In this document: positions 7,002-14,676 of the stretch, piece by piece
Position numbering within the stretch: the stretch's first letter is position 1
Layout of the letters: each line of letters begins with the position of its first letter
Assembly (NCBI GenBank): GCA_913060655.1
Contig: CAJXTG010000017.1
Coordinates: 1-32,588, forward strand
From: an uncultured Nitriliruptoraceae bacterium
GTDB lineage: Bacteria > Actinomycetota > Nitriliruptoria > Nitriliruptorales > Nitriliruptoraceae
DNA: 32,588 nt
Direction of reading: 5' to 3'
Program-made: the position numbers and the translations under genes
The notes under the pieces: model-generated
Told to the model about the DNA's origin: nothing
The model's input: only the letters and a program-made list of their open reading frames with translations
The model's database searches: none

Positions 7002-7847
7002 ATGGGCAACCCCGCCGCCGTCCTCGCGCTCGTGCTCGCGATGAGCGCGGTCGGTGCCTCGGCGCTCACCTGGACCCGTCCGACGTTCGGCCTGGTCCGC
7101 GCCGGCTACGAGCTGCTCGTCGGCACGATCGTCGCGCTCCTCGGCTGGGGTGCGCACGCCGCGTTCGCCGCACCCGTCGCCGACGTCCTCGCCGCCGACC
7201 CGACGAGCCCCGTCGCCACGACCCGGCCCGCGCTCCTCGCGCTCGTCGGCCTCACCGCCGTCGCGGTCGTGCTGCGGATGCTGCGCGTCACGCCGCTCGT
7301 GCCGCGGCTGCTCGGCGTCGCCGCCACCGTGGCGGGACTGGTCGCGCTGTGGCCGCTGGCGCTGCTGCGTGCCGACGCCGGCGGGGCCGGCGGCGTCGTG
7401 CAGGGCGTCGTCGAGCTGCTGCTCGGCACCGCGCTGCTCGGCTCGATCCTCTTCGGGATGCTCCTCGGCCACTGGTACCTGGTGGAACGGCGGCTCACGA
7501 ACCGGCCGATGGTCGTCGTGTCGTGGATCAACGTGGCGGTGATCGGCGCAGGGCTCGCGTCGGTGCTGCTGTCGTGGCGCAACCCGGCCCCGTGCGCCGG
7601 CCTCGACGGCGCCGCGTTCCAGCAGTGCTCGCTGCTGTTCGCACCGATCCTGCGCATCGGGTCGATGACGGTGGTGCTCGGGCTCGGCGTGCTGTCGCTG
7701 CTCGCCCTCATCGCCGCGTTCAACGTGCGGCTCGCGCGGGAGGGCGGCCGGTCCATCCAGGCGGCGACCGGCATGTTCTACCTGGCCGTCATCCTCGCCC
7801 CGGCCGTCGAGTTCGCCGCGAAGGTGCGCTTCTTCCCGCCCGTCTGA
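7002..7847 (+). CDS. Multi-pass membrane protein of unknown function
   Basis: 281 residues with about eight hydrophobic helices: roughly residues 5-22, 33-53, 74-90, 100-120, 127-155, 165-182, 208-235 and 250-265. The most distinctive motif is GMLLGHWYLVERRLTNRPM, at the end of the fifth helix. The loop near residues 188-206 contains two cysteines (APCAGL...FQQCSLL), which could form a disulfide if it is extracellular. There is no transporter signature I can name. The ATG has CGGAGA about 8 bases upstream. It stands alone between divergent and convergent neighbours, so context gives no function. Confidence 0.8.
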   Translation: MGNPAAVLALVLAMSAVGASALTWTRPTFGLVRAGYELLVGTIVALLGWGAHAAFAAPVADVLAADPTSPVATTRPALLALVGLTAVAVVLRMLRVTPLVPRLLGVAATVAGLVALWPLALLRADAGGAGGVVQGVVELLLGTALLGSILFGMLLGHWYLVERRLTNRPMVVVSWINVAVIGAGLASVLLSWRNPAPCAGLDGAAFQQCSLLFAPILRIGSMTVVLGLGVLSLLALIAAFNVRLAREGGRSIQAATGMFYLAVILAPAVEFAAKVRFFPPV

Positions 7848-7898
7848 GTGCCGGCCCGCCCCTCGGCCCGCCCCTCGGTCGGCCCGGTCGGGCGGTCG

Positions 7899-8531
7899 TC
7901 AGCGCAGGGTGGCCAGCAGCAGCCCGTCGTGCTCGTGCAGCACCGTCGCGTCCAGCCGCGCGTCGTCGGCGACCTGGGCGAGCAGGCGGGCCTGCGCCGC
8001 GCCGTGCTCGCCGCGCCGCAGCACGCCGCGCACGACGAGCAGACCGCCGGGGGCGAGCACACGCAGCACGTCGTCGAGCAGCGTCGCGGTGCGGGCGGGC
8101 GGCCCCTGCACGACGCACATCCCGTAGTGCGCGTCGGCGAGGCGCGGCAGCACCTCGGCCGGGTCGCCGAGGATCGTGCGGACCTGCTCGCCGTGGCCGC
8201 CGACCTCCAGCGCCTCCGCGGCGAGCGCATGGGCCTGCGTGTCCGGCTCGATGACGGTCACCGTCGCGTCGGACGGCAGCGCGGGCAGCACGTGCAGCGC
8301 CCCCACCCCACCGGACGCACCGATCTCGACGACGTCGCAGGCGCCGTCGCGCGGCAGCCGACCCGCGAGCCAGCGCAGCAGCGCGCCCTCCTCGGGGCTG
8401 GCGGGTGGGACGGCGGTGGCGACGGCGGCCGCCGTCGCCCGCGCACGTGCGTCGACCACCACCCGCTCCTCGGCGGCGAACAGGCCGCGGAGCTCCTCAC
8501 GGATGGTGTCGTCGGTCCCGTCCGTGTCCAT
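7899..8531 (-). CDS. SAM-dependent O-methyltransferase
   Basis: 210-residue class I methyltransferase of the catechol/caffeoyl-CoA O-methyltransferase-like family (the M. tuberculosis Rv1220c position). The SAM-binding glycine motif is VVEIGASGGVGALHVLPAL (residues ~68-86), the acidic strand end is VTVIEPD, and LRVLAPGGLLVVRGVL is the strand-5 region. The usual metal-binding Asp strand reads YGMCVVQGPP, with Gln where an Asp is common, so metal dependence is doubtful. The ATG at 8531 has GGAGG 10-14 bases upstream. Like Rv1220c it is divergent from an htrA-containing unit. The substrate is unknown. Confidence 0.88.
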   Translation of the reverse strand: MDTDGTDDTIREELRGLFAAEERVVVDARARATAAAVATAVPPASPEEGALLRWLAGRLPRDGACDVVEIGASGGVGALHVLPALPSDATVTVIEPDTQAHALAAEALEVGGHGEQVRTILGDPAEVLPRLADAHYGMCVVQGPPARTATLLDDVLRVLAPGGLLVVRGVLRRGEHGAAQARLLAQVADDARLDATVLHEHDGLLLATLR

Positions 8532-8827
8532 GCCGCCCCGCCTCCGTCCCGTCCGGGCCCGTCCGGGCCCGTGCAGCCCCGCTCCGACGCCACCGGACCC
8601 CCGCTGCAGGTCCCTGCGGCGGCCCTGCGGCGCCCCGTCGGCCCGGTGAGGGCCGCTGCAGGCACGTGCGGGCCCGTGCGTGCCCGGACACCGTCGCCGG
8701 GGCTGCTCGCCCGGTCCAGGGACGGTAGCCGTCTCGTACCCTCAGGGACGCTCAGGAACACCGGGCACGCTGCCGGGCACGCCGGCGCGGACCGGTGTCG
8801 GGACCGGCAGGGTCGAGGAGGGACGTC
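8532..8827. other. Longest intergenic region, between methyltransferase and htrA
   Basis: 296 bases without a convincing gene. It holds short direct repeats (GTCCGGGCCC twice at about 8549-8568, then GCGGGCCCGTGCGTGCCC near 8669), two promoter-like elements around 8722-8742, and the htrA Shine-Dalgarno. The − strand TACCGT at 8722-8727 would give the methyltransferase a leader of about 185 bases. Confidence 0.5.
8737..8742 (+). promoter_or_regulatory. Putative -10 box (TACCCT) for htrA-tatB-PAP2
   Basis: Hexamer 85 bases before the htrA GTG, next to a − strand TACCGT (8722-8727) that could drive the methyltransferase. Confidence 0.35.
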
Positions 8828-10192
8828 GTGACGCGGGACCGGGACGAGTGGCGCAGACCGTGGGCCGCGGACGACGCCGGCCCGCTGCCCTCCGGCACCG
8901 TCTGGCCGGCCCCGACGGGGACGTCCACCGACCCGACCGCCCCCGGCCGCGCCGACCTCGCCGGGTCCTTCGCCGCGCCGTCCTCCGCGCCGGCCTTCGC
9001 GCCGGCCCCCGGGGCCCGACCGTCCTCGCCGCCCGCGCCGACGACGTCCCCCGCGGCGCCCTCGGCACCGTCCCCCCGGCGTCGTGGCGGCGTCCTCGGC
9101 GCCCTCCTCGGCGGGGTCGCCGGTGCGGTGGCCACGGTGCTCCTGCTCGTCGGGCTCGGCGTGGTCGACCTCGGGGCGACGGCCGACACCGCCGACACCG
9201 CCACCGCGCCGAGCGCGGTCGCGCCGACCCCCGCCCCGCAGCCCGAGCCGCTGCCCGACGACGCGACCCGCACCGGCATCCCCGACGTCGCCGACCGCGT
9301 GCTCCCCAGCGTCGTGCGCATCAACACGAGCGGCTCGAACGGGCTGGGGTCCGGCGGGGCGCTCGGCTCCGGCGTGATCTACCGGGCCGACGGGTACATC
9401 GTGACGAACCACCACGTCATCGACGGTGCCGCCGCGGTCGAGGTGCTGCTGTCCAACGGTGACCGGTACGCCGCCGAGATCGTCGGCAGCGACGAACTCA
9501 ACGACCTGGCGGTGCTGCGCATCGAACGGGAGGGGCTGCCCGCCATCGCGCTGCGACCGGCGGACGAGCCGCTCCGCGTCGGCGAGACCGTCGTCGCCAT
9601 CGGTTCGCCGTTCGGCCTCGACGCGACGGTCACCGCCGGCATCATCAGCGCGCTGAACCGCGACCTGAGCGTCCCCAACAGCGCCGACGTGATCCCCGCG
9701 GTCATCCAGACGGACGCGGCGATCAACCCGGGCAACTCCGGCGGTGCGCTCGTCGACCTGCGCGGCCGGCTCGTCGGCATCAACACGGCGATCGTGTCGC
9801 GCTCCGGCGCGAACGAGGGCGTCGGGTTCGCCGTGCCCGTGCAGCAGGCCGTCGTGTCCGGCGACCAGCTGATCGAGCAGGGGTTCGTGCGCTACCCGCT
9901 GCTCGGCATCACCGGCACCGACATCACCGCGGAGATCGCCGAGGCGTTCGACCTCGACAACCGCCGTGGGGCGGTCGTCGACAGCGTCCAGCCCGGCTCC
10001 GGCGCCGACGAGGGAGGGCTGCGCTCCGGCGACGTCATCGTCGCCGTCGACGGCAACCCGCTCGCGTCGATGTCCGACCTCGTCGCCGAGGTCCGCCGGC
10101 GCGCGCCCGGCGACACGGTCGTGTTCGACGTGCTGCGCGAGGGGGAGCCGCTGCGGATCGAGGCGGTGCTGGGCGAGCGGCCCCGCTCGTGA
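8828..10192 (+). CDS. htrA: HtrA/DegP-family membrane-anchored serine protease
   Basis: 454-residue envelope protease that degrades or processes misfolded exported proteins. Domains: a Pro/Ala/Ser-rich cytoplasmic region (residues 1-85), one membrane helix (~90-117), a trypsin-like domain with His196 (TNHHVI), Asp226 (NDLAVL) and Ser304 (GNSGGAL), and a C-terminal PDZ domain (~355-450) with LRSGDVIVAVDG. The triad is complete. GTG at 8828 is chosen over an upstream GTG at 8795 because GAGGAGGGA sits just before it. It is the first gene of a probable three-gene unit with tatB and a PAP2 phosphatase; in mycobacteria the equivalent htrA lies next to sigE-rseA, absent here. Confidence 0.95.
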   Translation: MTRDRDEWRRPWAADDAGPLPSGTVWPAPTGTSTDPTAPGRADLAGSFAAPSSAPAFAPAPGARPSSPPAPTTSPAAPSAPSPRRRGGVLGALLGGVAGAVATVLLLVGLGVVDLGATADTADTATAPSAVAPTPAPQPEPLPDDATRTGIPDVADRVLPSVVRINTSGSNGLGSGGALGSGVIYRADGYIVTNHHVIDGAAAVEVLLSNGDRYAAEIVGSDELNDLAVLRIEREGLPAIALRPADEPLRVGETVVAIGSPFGLDATVTAGIISALNRDLSVPNSADVIPAVIQTDAAINPGNSGGALVDLRGRLVGINTAIVSRSGANEGVGFAVPVQQAVVSGDQLIEQGFVRYPLLGITGTDITAEIAEAFDLDNRRGAVVDSVQPGSGADEGGLRSGDVIVAVDGNPLASMSDLVAEVRRRAPGDTVVFDVLREGEPLRIEAVLGERPRS

Positions 10193-10222
10193 CCGGTCCG
10201 CGCCCGCGCGGGGGGTGCTGAC

Positions 10223-10654
10223 GTGCCGGGGGCGCAGGAGCTCGTCGTCGTCGTCCTCGTGGCGCTGTTCGTCCTCGGTCCCGAACGGCTCCCGGAGGTC
10301 GCCCGAGGTGCCGGACGGCTGCTGCGGCGCGCCCGGAACTACGGGGTGACCGCGTCGAAGGAGCTGCGCGGCGTCACCGGCATCGGCGACCTCGAGGAGG
10401 AGGTCACCGAGCTGCGCCGCGAGCTCGAGCGGACCCGCAACGACCTGCGACGGGCGATCCGGGAGACGCGCACCGCCGTCGACGCCGTCGCGCCGCAGGT
10501 GGCCGACGAGGTGACCGCGCCGGGTGCAGCCGGCACGTCGGCGGAGGGCGCGCCCGCAGCCGGCACGGCGGACGACACCGCCCCCGACGCGGCCACCGAC
10601 GCCTCCTTCGACGCGGCGCCCGAGGCGGCGCCCGACGCGGACAGGGTCCGGTGA
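10223..10654 (+). CDS. tatB: Sec-independent translocase TatB/TatA-type subunit
   Basis: 143-residue Tat export component. It has a short N-terminal membrane helix (residues ~5-18), the hinge FVLGPERLPEVARG, an amphipathic helix rich in Arg (GAGRLLRRARNYG), then a charged helix (residues ~55-90, coiled-coil-like with repeated Glu/Arg) and an acidic, Ala-rich disordered tail. The Glu in the hinge region (LGPERLP), the long charged second half and the position after htrA (as Rv1224 after Rv1223) favour TatB over TatA. GTG at 10223 lies 30 bases after htrA. The stop overlaps the next gene's GTG (GTGA). Confidence 0.9.
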   Translation: MPGAQELVVVVLVALFVLGPERLPEVARGAGRLLRRARNYGVTASKELRGVTGIGDLEEEVTELRRELERTRNDLRRAIRETRTAVDAVAPQVADEVTAPGAAGTSAEGAPAAGTADDTAPDAATDASFDAAPEAAPDADRVR

Positions 10655-11223
10655 ACGTCCACCCGCTGCTCGCGGCCGGCCTGGTCGCCGCCTCCGCCCG
10701 TGCGGTCGCCGACGGCCGTGCGGACGCGCCGGACCGCCGGCTCCGGGAGCGGCTCACCGCGCTGCGCACGCCCGGACGGGACGCGGTCGTGCGGGTCGGG
10801 ACCGACGTCGGCTCGCTGTACGGCGTCGCGATCGTCGCCGGCGCGTTCGCGGTCGCCGGCCGGCCGCGCGGTGCGGTCCGGGTCGCCGCCGCCGGGGCGA
10901 CGGCGTGGACGGTCGCCCAGGCGGCGAAGCCGCTGCTGCCCCGCGAACGGCCCTACGAGGCCGACGGGGCGGAACGGCTCGTCGTCGAACCGGCCGGCAC
11001 GTCGTGGCCGTCGGGCCACGCGGCGGTCGCCGCTGCCCTGGCGGTCACGCTCGGCGCGGGTCGCACGAGCATGGTCCGTCGTGCGCTCGACGCGACGGCG
11101 CTCGCCGTCGGCGTGTCGCGCGTGTACGCGGGCGTGCACCACCCGTCCGACGTCGTCGCCGGTCTCGGCCTCGGCACGCTCAGCGCACGGCTGCTGCGGC
11201 GTGTGCGCCGCCGCGACGGCTGA
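10651..11223 (+). CDS. PAP2-family membrane phosphatase
   Basis: 190-residue integral membrane protein of the type 2 phosphatidic acid phosphatase family, likely acting on a lipid phosphate such as undecaprenyl pyrophosphate or phosphatidate at the outer face of the membrane. All three motifs are present: KPLLPRERP (K-x6-RP), PSGH with the catalytic His, and SRVYAGVHHPSDVVAG (SR-x5-H-x3-D). It is shorter than many relatives, with about four to five hydrophobic segments. Four-base GTGA overlap with tatB implies coupled translation. Its 3' end is 54 bases from the convergent mrp gene. Confidence 0.9.
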   Translation: MNVHPLLAAGLVAASARAVADGRADAPDRRLRERLTALRTPGRDAVVRVGTDVGSLYGVAIVAGAFAVAGRPRGAVRVAAAGATAWTVAQAAKPLLPRERPYEADGAERLVVEPAGTSWPSGHAAVAAALAVTLGAGRTSMVRRALDATALAVGVSRVYAGVHHPSDVVAGLGLGTLSARLLRRVRRRDG

Positions 11224-11277
11224 CGTCACCGCCGCGCGGGCGACGCCCGGCGCCCCGTGTCCGTCGGCCGGGGCCGG

Positions 11278-12393
11278 TCAGCTGACGCTGAGGGGCAGCG
11301 ACCGGCCGACGACGCTGATGTTGCGCGCGATGAGGCCCTTCGCGATCTCCGTGATCGCCTGCGACGCCGGCGCGTCAGGGTGGGAGAGCACCATCGGCGT
11401 GCCGTCGTCGCCGCCCTCCCGCAGGCGCGGGTCGATCGGCACGCGGCCGAGCAGCTCGGTGCCGAGCGCGTCGGCGAGCTCCTGCCCGCCGCCGGAGCCG
11501 AAGATGTCGTACTCGACGCCGGTGTCGGGCGCGACGAACGTCGCCATGTTCTCGATGACGCCGGTGACGCGCATGCCGGTCTGCTCGGTCGCCTGACCGG
11601 CCCGCAGCGCGACCTTCTGCGCGGCCTGCTGCGGGGTGGTGACGACGAGCATGTCGGCCTGCGGCAGCATCTGCCCGAGGGAGATGGCGATGTCGCCGGT
11701 CCCGGGCGGCAGGTCGCACAGCAGGAAGTCGATGTCCCCCCAGTGCACGTCACCGAGGAACTGCTGCAGCGCCCGGTGCAGCATCGGGCCGCGCCAGATG
11801 ACCGACCGGTCCGGGTCGGTGAAGAAGCCGATGGAGATGACCTTGCAGCCGTGACCCTGCAGCGGCATGACCATGCCGTCGAACGCGACGGGCCGACCCT
11901 CGACGCCGAGCATGCGGGGGATCGAGTAGCCGTAGATGTCGGCGTCGAGCACGCCGACGCTGTAGCCCTGCGCGGCGAGCGACGCGGCGAGGTTCGCCGT
12001 GACCGACGACTTGCCGACGCCGCCCTTGCCGGAGGCGATCGCGATGACCTTCGTGCGCGACTCCGGCCGGCCGAAGGGGATCTCCATCTCGGGGTTGGCG
12101 GCGCCGCGCTCCTCCCGCAGCCGGTTCGACAGCGACTTGCGCTCGTCGTCGGTCATCGAGCCGAACACCAGCTGGACGTCGTCGACGTCGCCGAGCGCCT
12201 TCACCGCCGCCGTCACGTCCTCGGTGATGCGGTCCTTGAGCGGGCAGCCGGGGATCGTCAGCTTGATCTTGACCCCGACGCGGCTGCCCTCGATGGCGAC
12301 GTCCTCGACCATGCCGAGCTCGGTGATCGGCTTGCCGATCTCCGGGTCGTCGACGGTCGCGAGGGCCTCCTCGACCTGCTCCCTGGTGGGCAT
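11278..12393 (-). CDS. mrp: Mrp/ApbC-type iron-sulfur cluster carrier ATPase
   Basis: 371-residue P-loop protein thought to carry Fe-S clusters to apoproteins. The N-terminal MIP18/DUF59 domain (residues ~4-80) contains the conserved Cys in LTIPGCPLKDRI. The ATPase domain has the deviant Walker A SGKGGVGKS (Lys123, Lys128), the DADIYGYSIPRML switch, and LLCDLPPGTGD. The CxxC pair that many Mrp/Nbp35 proteins carry after ENM is absent; the equivalent stretch reads ENMATFVAPDTGVEYDIFG. ATG at 12393 has GGAG upstream, and a TACCCT -10-like box is 37 bases away. Position near htrA/tatB matches mycobacteria (Rv1229c). Confidence 0.95.
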   Translation of the reverse strand: MPTREQVEEALATVDDPEIGKPITELGMVEDVAIEGSRVGVKIKLTIPGCPLKDRITEDVTAAVKALGDVDDVQLVFGSMTDDERKSLSNRLREERGAANPEMEIPFGRPESRTKVIAIASGKGGVGKSSVTANLAASLAAQGYSVGVLDADIYGYSIPRMLGVEGRPVAFDGMVMPLQGHGCKVISIGFFTDPDRSVIWRGPMLHRALQQFLGDVHWGDIDFLLCDLPPGTGDIAISLGQMLPQADMLVVTTPQQAAQKVALRAGQATEQTGMRVTGVIENMATFVAPDTGVEYDIFGSGGGQELADALGTELLGRVPIDPRLREGGDDGTPMVLSHPDAPASQAITEIAKGLIARNISVVGRSLPLSVS

Positions 12394-12430
12394 GCGAGCT
12401 CCGTGTGTTCGCGGACGGTGCGGTGCGGCG

Positions 12431-12436
12431 AGGGTA
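12431..12436 (-). promoter_or_regulatory. Putative -10 box (TACCCT) for mrp
   Basis: Hexamer 37 bases upstream of the mrp ATG, directly after the end of the upstream ATPase gene. Confidence 0.45.
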
Positions 12437-12445
12437 CCGACGTGG

Positions 12446-13801
12446 TCACACGCCCGGTTCGGGCGTGACCCGTCGCGCGTCGGAGGCACGCGCCCGACCG
12501 GCGGCGGCGCGGGTCAGCGCGGCGGTCCGCAGCCGCCGTCCGACCGCGGCCGACAGCGCCGCATGGTGGGCGGCCGGCCCGCGGCCGTCCCGCAGCCGGC
12601 GGCGCAGCGCCGCGTCGGGTGCGAGCAGTTCGGCGACGGCACCGCGGCCGCGCGTGCCCGTCCCGGCGCACGCCGCACAGTCCGCACCGGGCCCGGCGCA
12701 GTCGGGGCAGGGCACGGGCAGCAGCCGCTGCGCGACGACGAGCCGCACCGTGTCGGCCAGCAGCGCCGCCGGCACGCCGAGCTCGTGCAGCCGCACCAGC
12801 GCCGCCGGTGCGTCGAGCGCGTGCAGGGAGGTCAGCACCAGATGGCCGGTCTGCGCGGCCTCGACGGCCAGCCGGGCCGTCGCCGCGTCCCGCACCTCGC
12901 CGACGAGGAGCACGTCGGGGTCGTGACGGAGGAGGTGGCGCAGCCCCGCGGCGAAGTCGAGCCCGCGGTCCGGCGCGACCTGCGTCTGGCTCGCGCCGGC
13001 GACGACCCGCTCGATGGGATCCTCGAGCGTCACGACGTTGCGGGGGCCGTCGACCAGCCGGCCGAGCAGCGCGTGCAGCGTCGTCGTCTTGCCCGACCCG
13101 GTCGGTCCGCACACGACGAGGAGCCCGTCGGCCGTGTCGCACGCGTCGGTCAGCGCCACGACGTCGGCCGCGGCGAGCCCGAGCCGGTCGAGGCGCACCG
13201 TCGTCGGACCGGCCGGCAGCAGCCGCAGCGTCACCCGCTCCCCGTCGCGCACCGGCATCGTCGCGACCCGCACGTCGAGCGTGCCGTCCGGCAGCGGGTG
13301 GGTCAGCCGACCGTCCTGCGGCAGCCGCCGCTCGGCGACGTCCAGCCCGGCACGCACCTTCGTGCGGGCCACGAGCGCGGGGACGGTCGTCGCCGGCACC
13401 GTCGTCACCGGGTGGAGCAGCCCGTCGACACGCTGGCGCACCCGCATGCCCGTCGCCGTCGCCTCGAGGTGCACGTCGCTCGCGTCGACGCCGGCGGCGA
13501 GGTCGAGGACCGCGTCGAGCAGCGCCACCGGGTCGTCACCGAGACGGGGCAGCAGATGCTGCGCGTACGCCGCGAGGAGATGCCGTGCGACGTCCGGATC
13601 CGGTTCGGCGACCACGTCGGCTGCGCCCGCGTGCACCCGCAGCTCGTCCAGCGCCGGGTCGGTGTCGTCACCGGTGCGGCTGCGCACGTGCAGCACCGAT
13701 CCGGCCAGCGCGACGGGCAGCGCGAGGGCGCGGCGGGCGAGCGGTGCGGGGACGGCGTCGAGCAGCGTGCCGGCCGGCCGTGGCGGGGCGGGACTGCGCA
13801 T
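12446..13801 (-). CDS. GspE/PilB-type secretion ATPase, isolated
   Basis: 451-residue hexameric ATPase of the type II secretion/type IV pilus assembly family. Marks are ASDVHLEATATGMRVRQRVDG (start of the N2 domain), Walker A GPTGSGKTTT (Lys238), the Asp box NVVTLEDPIE, Walker B DPDVLLVGEVRD, the His box TGHLVLTSLHALDA, and a compact four-Cys zinc site (CPDC...CAAC). The zinc loop is much shorter than in GspE, and the N1 domain is small. ATG at 13801 has GGAGGA upstream. No pilin, prepilin peptidase, platform protein or PilT is in the window, so its partners lie elsewhere or are lost. Flanked by mrp and a divergent LppM-like gene. Confidence 0.92.
   Translation of the reverse strand: MRSPAPPRPAGTLLDAVPAPLARRALALPVALAGSVLHVRSRTGDDTDPALDELRVHAGAADVVAEPDPDVARHLLAAYAQHLLPRLGDDPVALLDAVLDLAAGVDASDVHLEATATGMRVRQRVDGLLHPVTTVPATTVPALVARTKVRAGLDVAERRLPQDGRLTHPLPDGTLDVRVATMPVRDGERVTLRLLPAGPTTVRLDRLGLAAADVVALTDACDTADGLLVVCGPTGSGKTTTLHALLGRLVDGPRNVVTLEDPIERVVAGASQTQVAPDRGLDFAAGLRHLLRHDPDVLLVGEVRDAATARLAVEAAQTGHLVLTSLHALDAPAALVRLHELGVPAALLADTVRLVVAQRLLPVPCPDCAGPGADCAACAGTGTRGRGAVAELLAPDAALRRRLRDGRGPAAHHAALSAAVGRRLRTAALTRAAAGRARASDARRVTPEPGV
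12449..12467 (-). terminator. Hairpin at the end of the secretion ATPase gene
   Basis: Perfect 8-base stem (CACGCCCG / CGGGCGTG) with a 3-base loop, lying in the last codons before the stop at 12446. No T-run follows, so termination is only a possibility. Confidence 0.3.
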
Positions 13802-13828
13802 CGGACGTCCTCCGTCGGCGGCCGGCCG

Positions 13829-13834
13829 ACCGTA
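13829..13834 (-). promoter_or_regulatory. Putative -10 box (TACGGT) for the GspE/PilB gene
   Basis: Hexamer 27 bases upstream of the ATG at 13801, back to back with TAGCCT on the + strand. Confidence 0.45.
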
Positions 13835-13843
13835 GGCCGGGGC

Positions 13844-13849
13844 TAGCCT
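13844..13849 (+). promoter_or_regulatory. Putative -10 box (TAGCCT) for the LppM-like gene
   Basis: Hexamer 29 bases before the chosen ATG at 13879; part of a compact divergent promoter. Confidence 0.45.
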
Positions 13850-13878
13850 CCGCCGACCCCCCGATGCAGGAGCTGTGG

Positions 13879-14676
13879 ATGCGTGTCCCGCGCCCGCGAC
13901 GGCGCGGTGCCGGCGGGCCCGCCGTGACGCTCGTCGCCGTCGCTCTGCTCACCGCCGGCTGCCGCATCGACGTCACCACGGACGTCGCCGTCGACGCCCG
14001 CGGCGGCGGTGACGTCGCCGTGGCCGTGCGCATCGACGGGGCGACGCTGCGGGCGCTCGACGAGGCCGGGGTCGACCCCGCCCTCGACGTCGCCGCGACG
14101 CTCGGTCCCGACAGCCGGTGGGAGGAGGAGCGCGACGTCGACGCCGACGGCGGGCTGACCCTGACCTACCGGCGTGCCTTCGCCGACGGGGCGGCGGCGA
14201 CGGCGCTGCTCGGCGAGCTGTCCGCCGACGTCGCCCCGCAGGACCCGGCGGTCCGCCTCGACGTGACGGTGACGACGACGTCGACCGGTGCGGTGCGCCT
14301 GGCGGGGACCGGGGCGCTGTCGCCGCCCGCGACGCTGGGGGTCCGCGTCGACGACGTCGTCGTCGGACCGTCGGGGGACGAGCTGGCTGCGCTGACCGAC
14401 GAGGCGGTCACCGCGACGCTGCGCGTGACGGTGCCGGGACCGCTGGTCTCCCACGACGCCGACACGGTCGACGGTCGCACGCTCACCTGGGACCTGCCGG
14501 TGGGGGAGCCGCGGCCGATCCTGCTCGTCGCCGACGCGGTGCCCGTGTGGCGACGTCCGGTGCCGGTGCTCGGCGCGGTGGGCGCGGTCGGCGCCGGTGT
14601 CGTGCTGTGGCGCCGGCGCACGTCCCGCCGGGGCGGGCCCGAGGGGCCCGACGCGGCGGTCAGCCCAGCGGGGTGA
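13879..14676 (+). CDS. LppM-like (DUF3153) lipoprotein with C-terminal membrane helix
   Basis: 265-residue predicted lipoprotein. The signal has a basic start (RVPRPRRRG), a hydrophobic core and the lipobox LTAGC, giving an acylated Cys near residue 28. The body is beta-rich, with LTLTYRRAFADG and repeated Val/Thr strands. A second hydrophobic segment near the end (VPVLGAVGAVGAGVVLW) followed by Arg-rich residues anchors the C-terminus. This two-anchor layout is that of LppM (M. tuberculosis Rv2171), linked to lipid binding and cell-envelope roles. ATG at 13879 is preferred to 13864 because AGGAG precedes it at six bases. It overlaps the convergent gene by 17 bases. Confidence 0.8.
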   Translation: MRVPRPRRRGAGGPAVTLVAVALLTAGCRIDVTTDVAVDARGGGDVAVAVRIDGATLRALDEAGVDPALDVAATLGPDSRWEEERDVDADGGLTLTYRRAFADGAAATALLGELSADVAPQDPAVRLDVTVTTTSTGAVRLAGTGALSPPATLGVRVDDVVVGPSGDELAALTDEAVTATLRVTVPGPLVSHDADTVDGRTLTWDLPVGEPRPILLVADAVPVWRRPVPVLGAVGAVGAGVVLWRRRTSRRGGPEGPDAAVSPAG

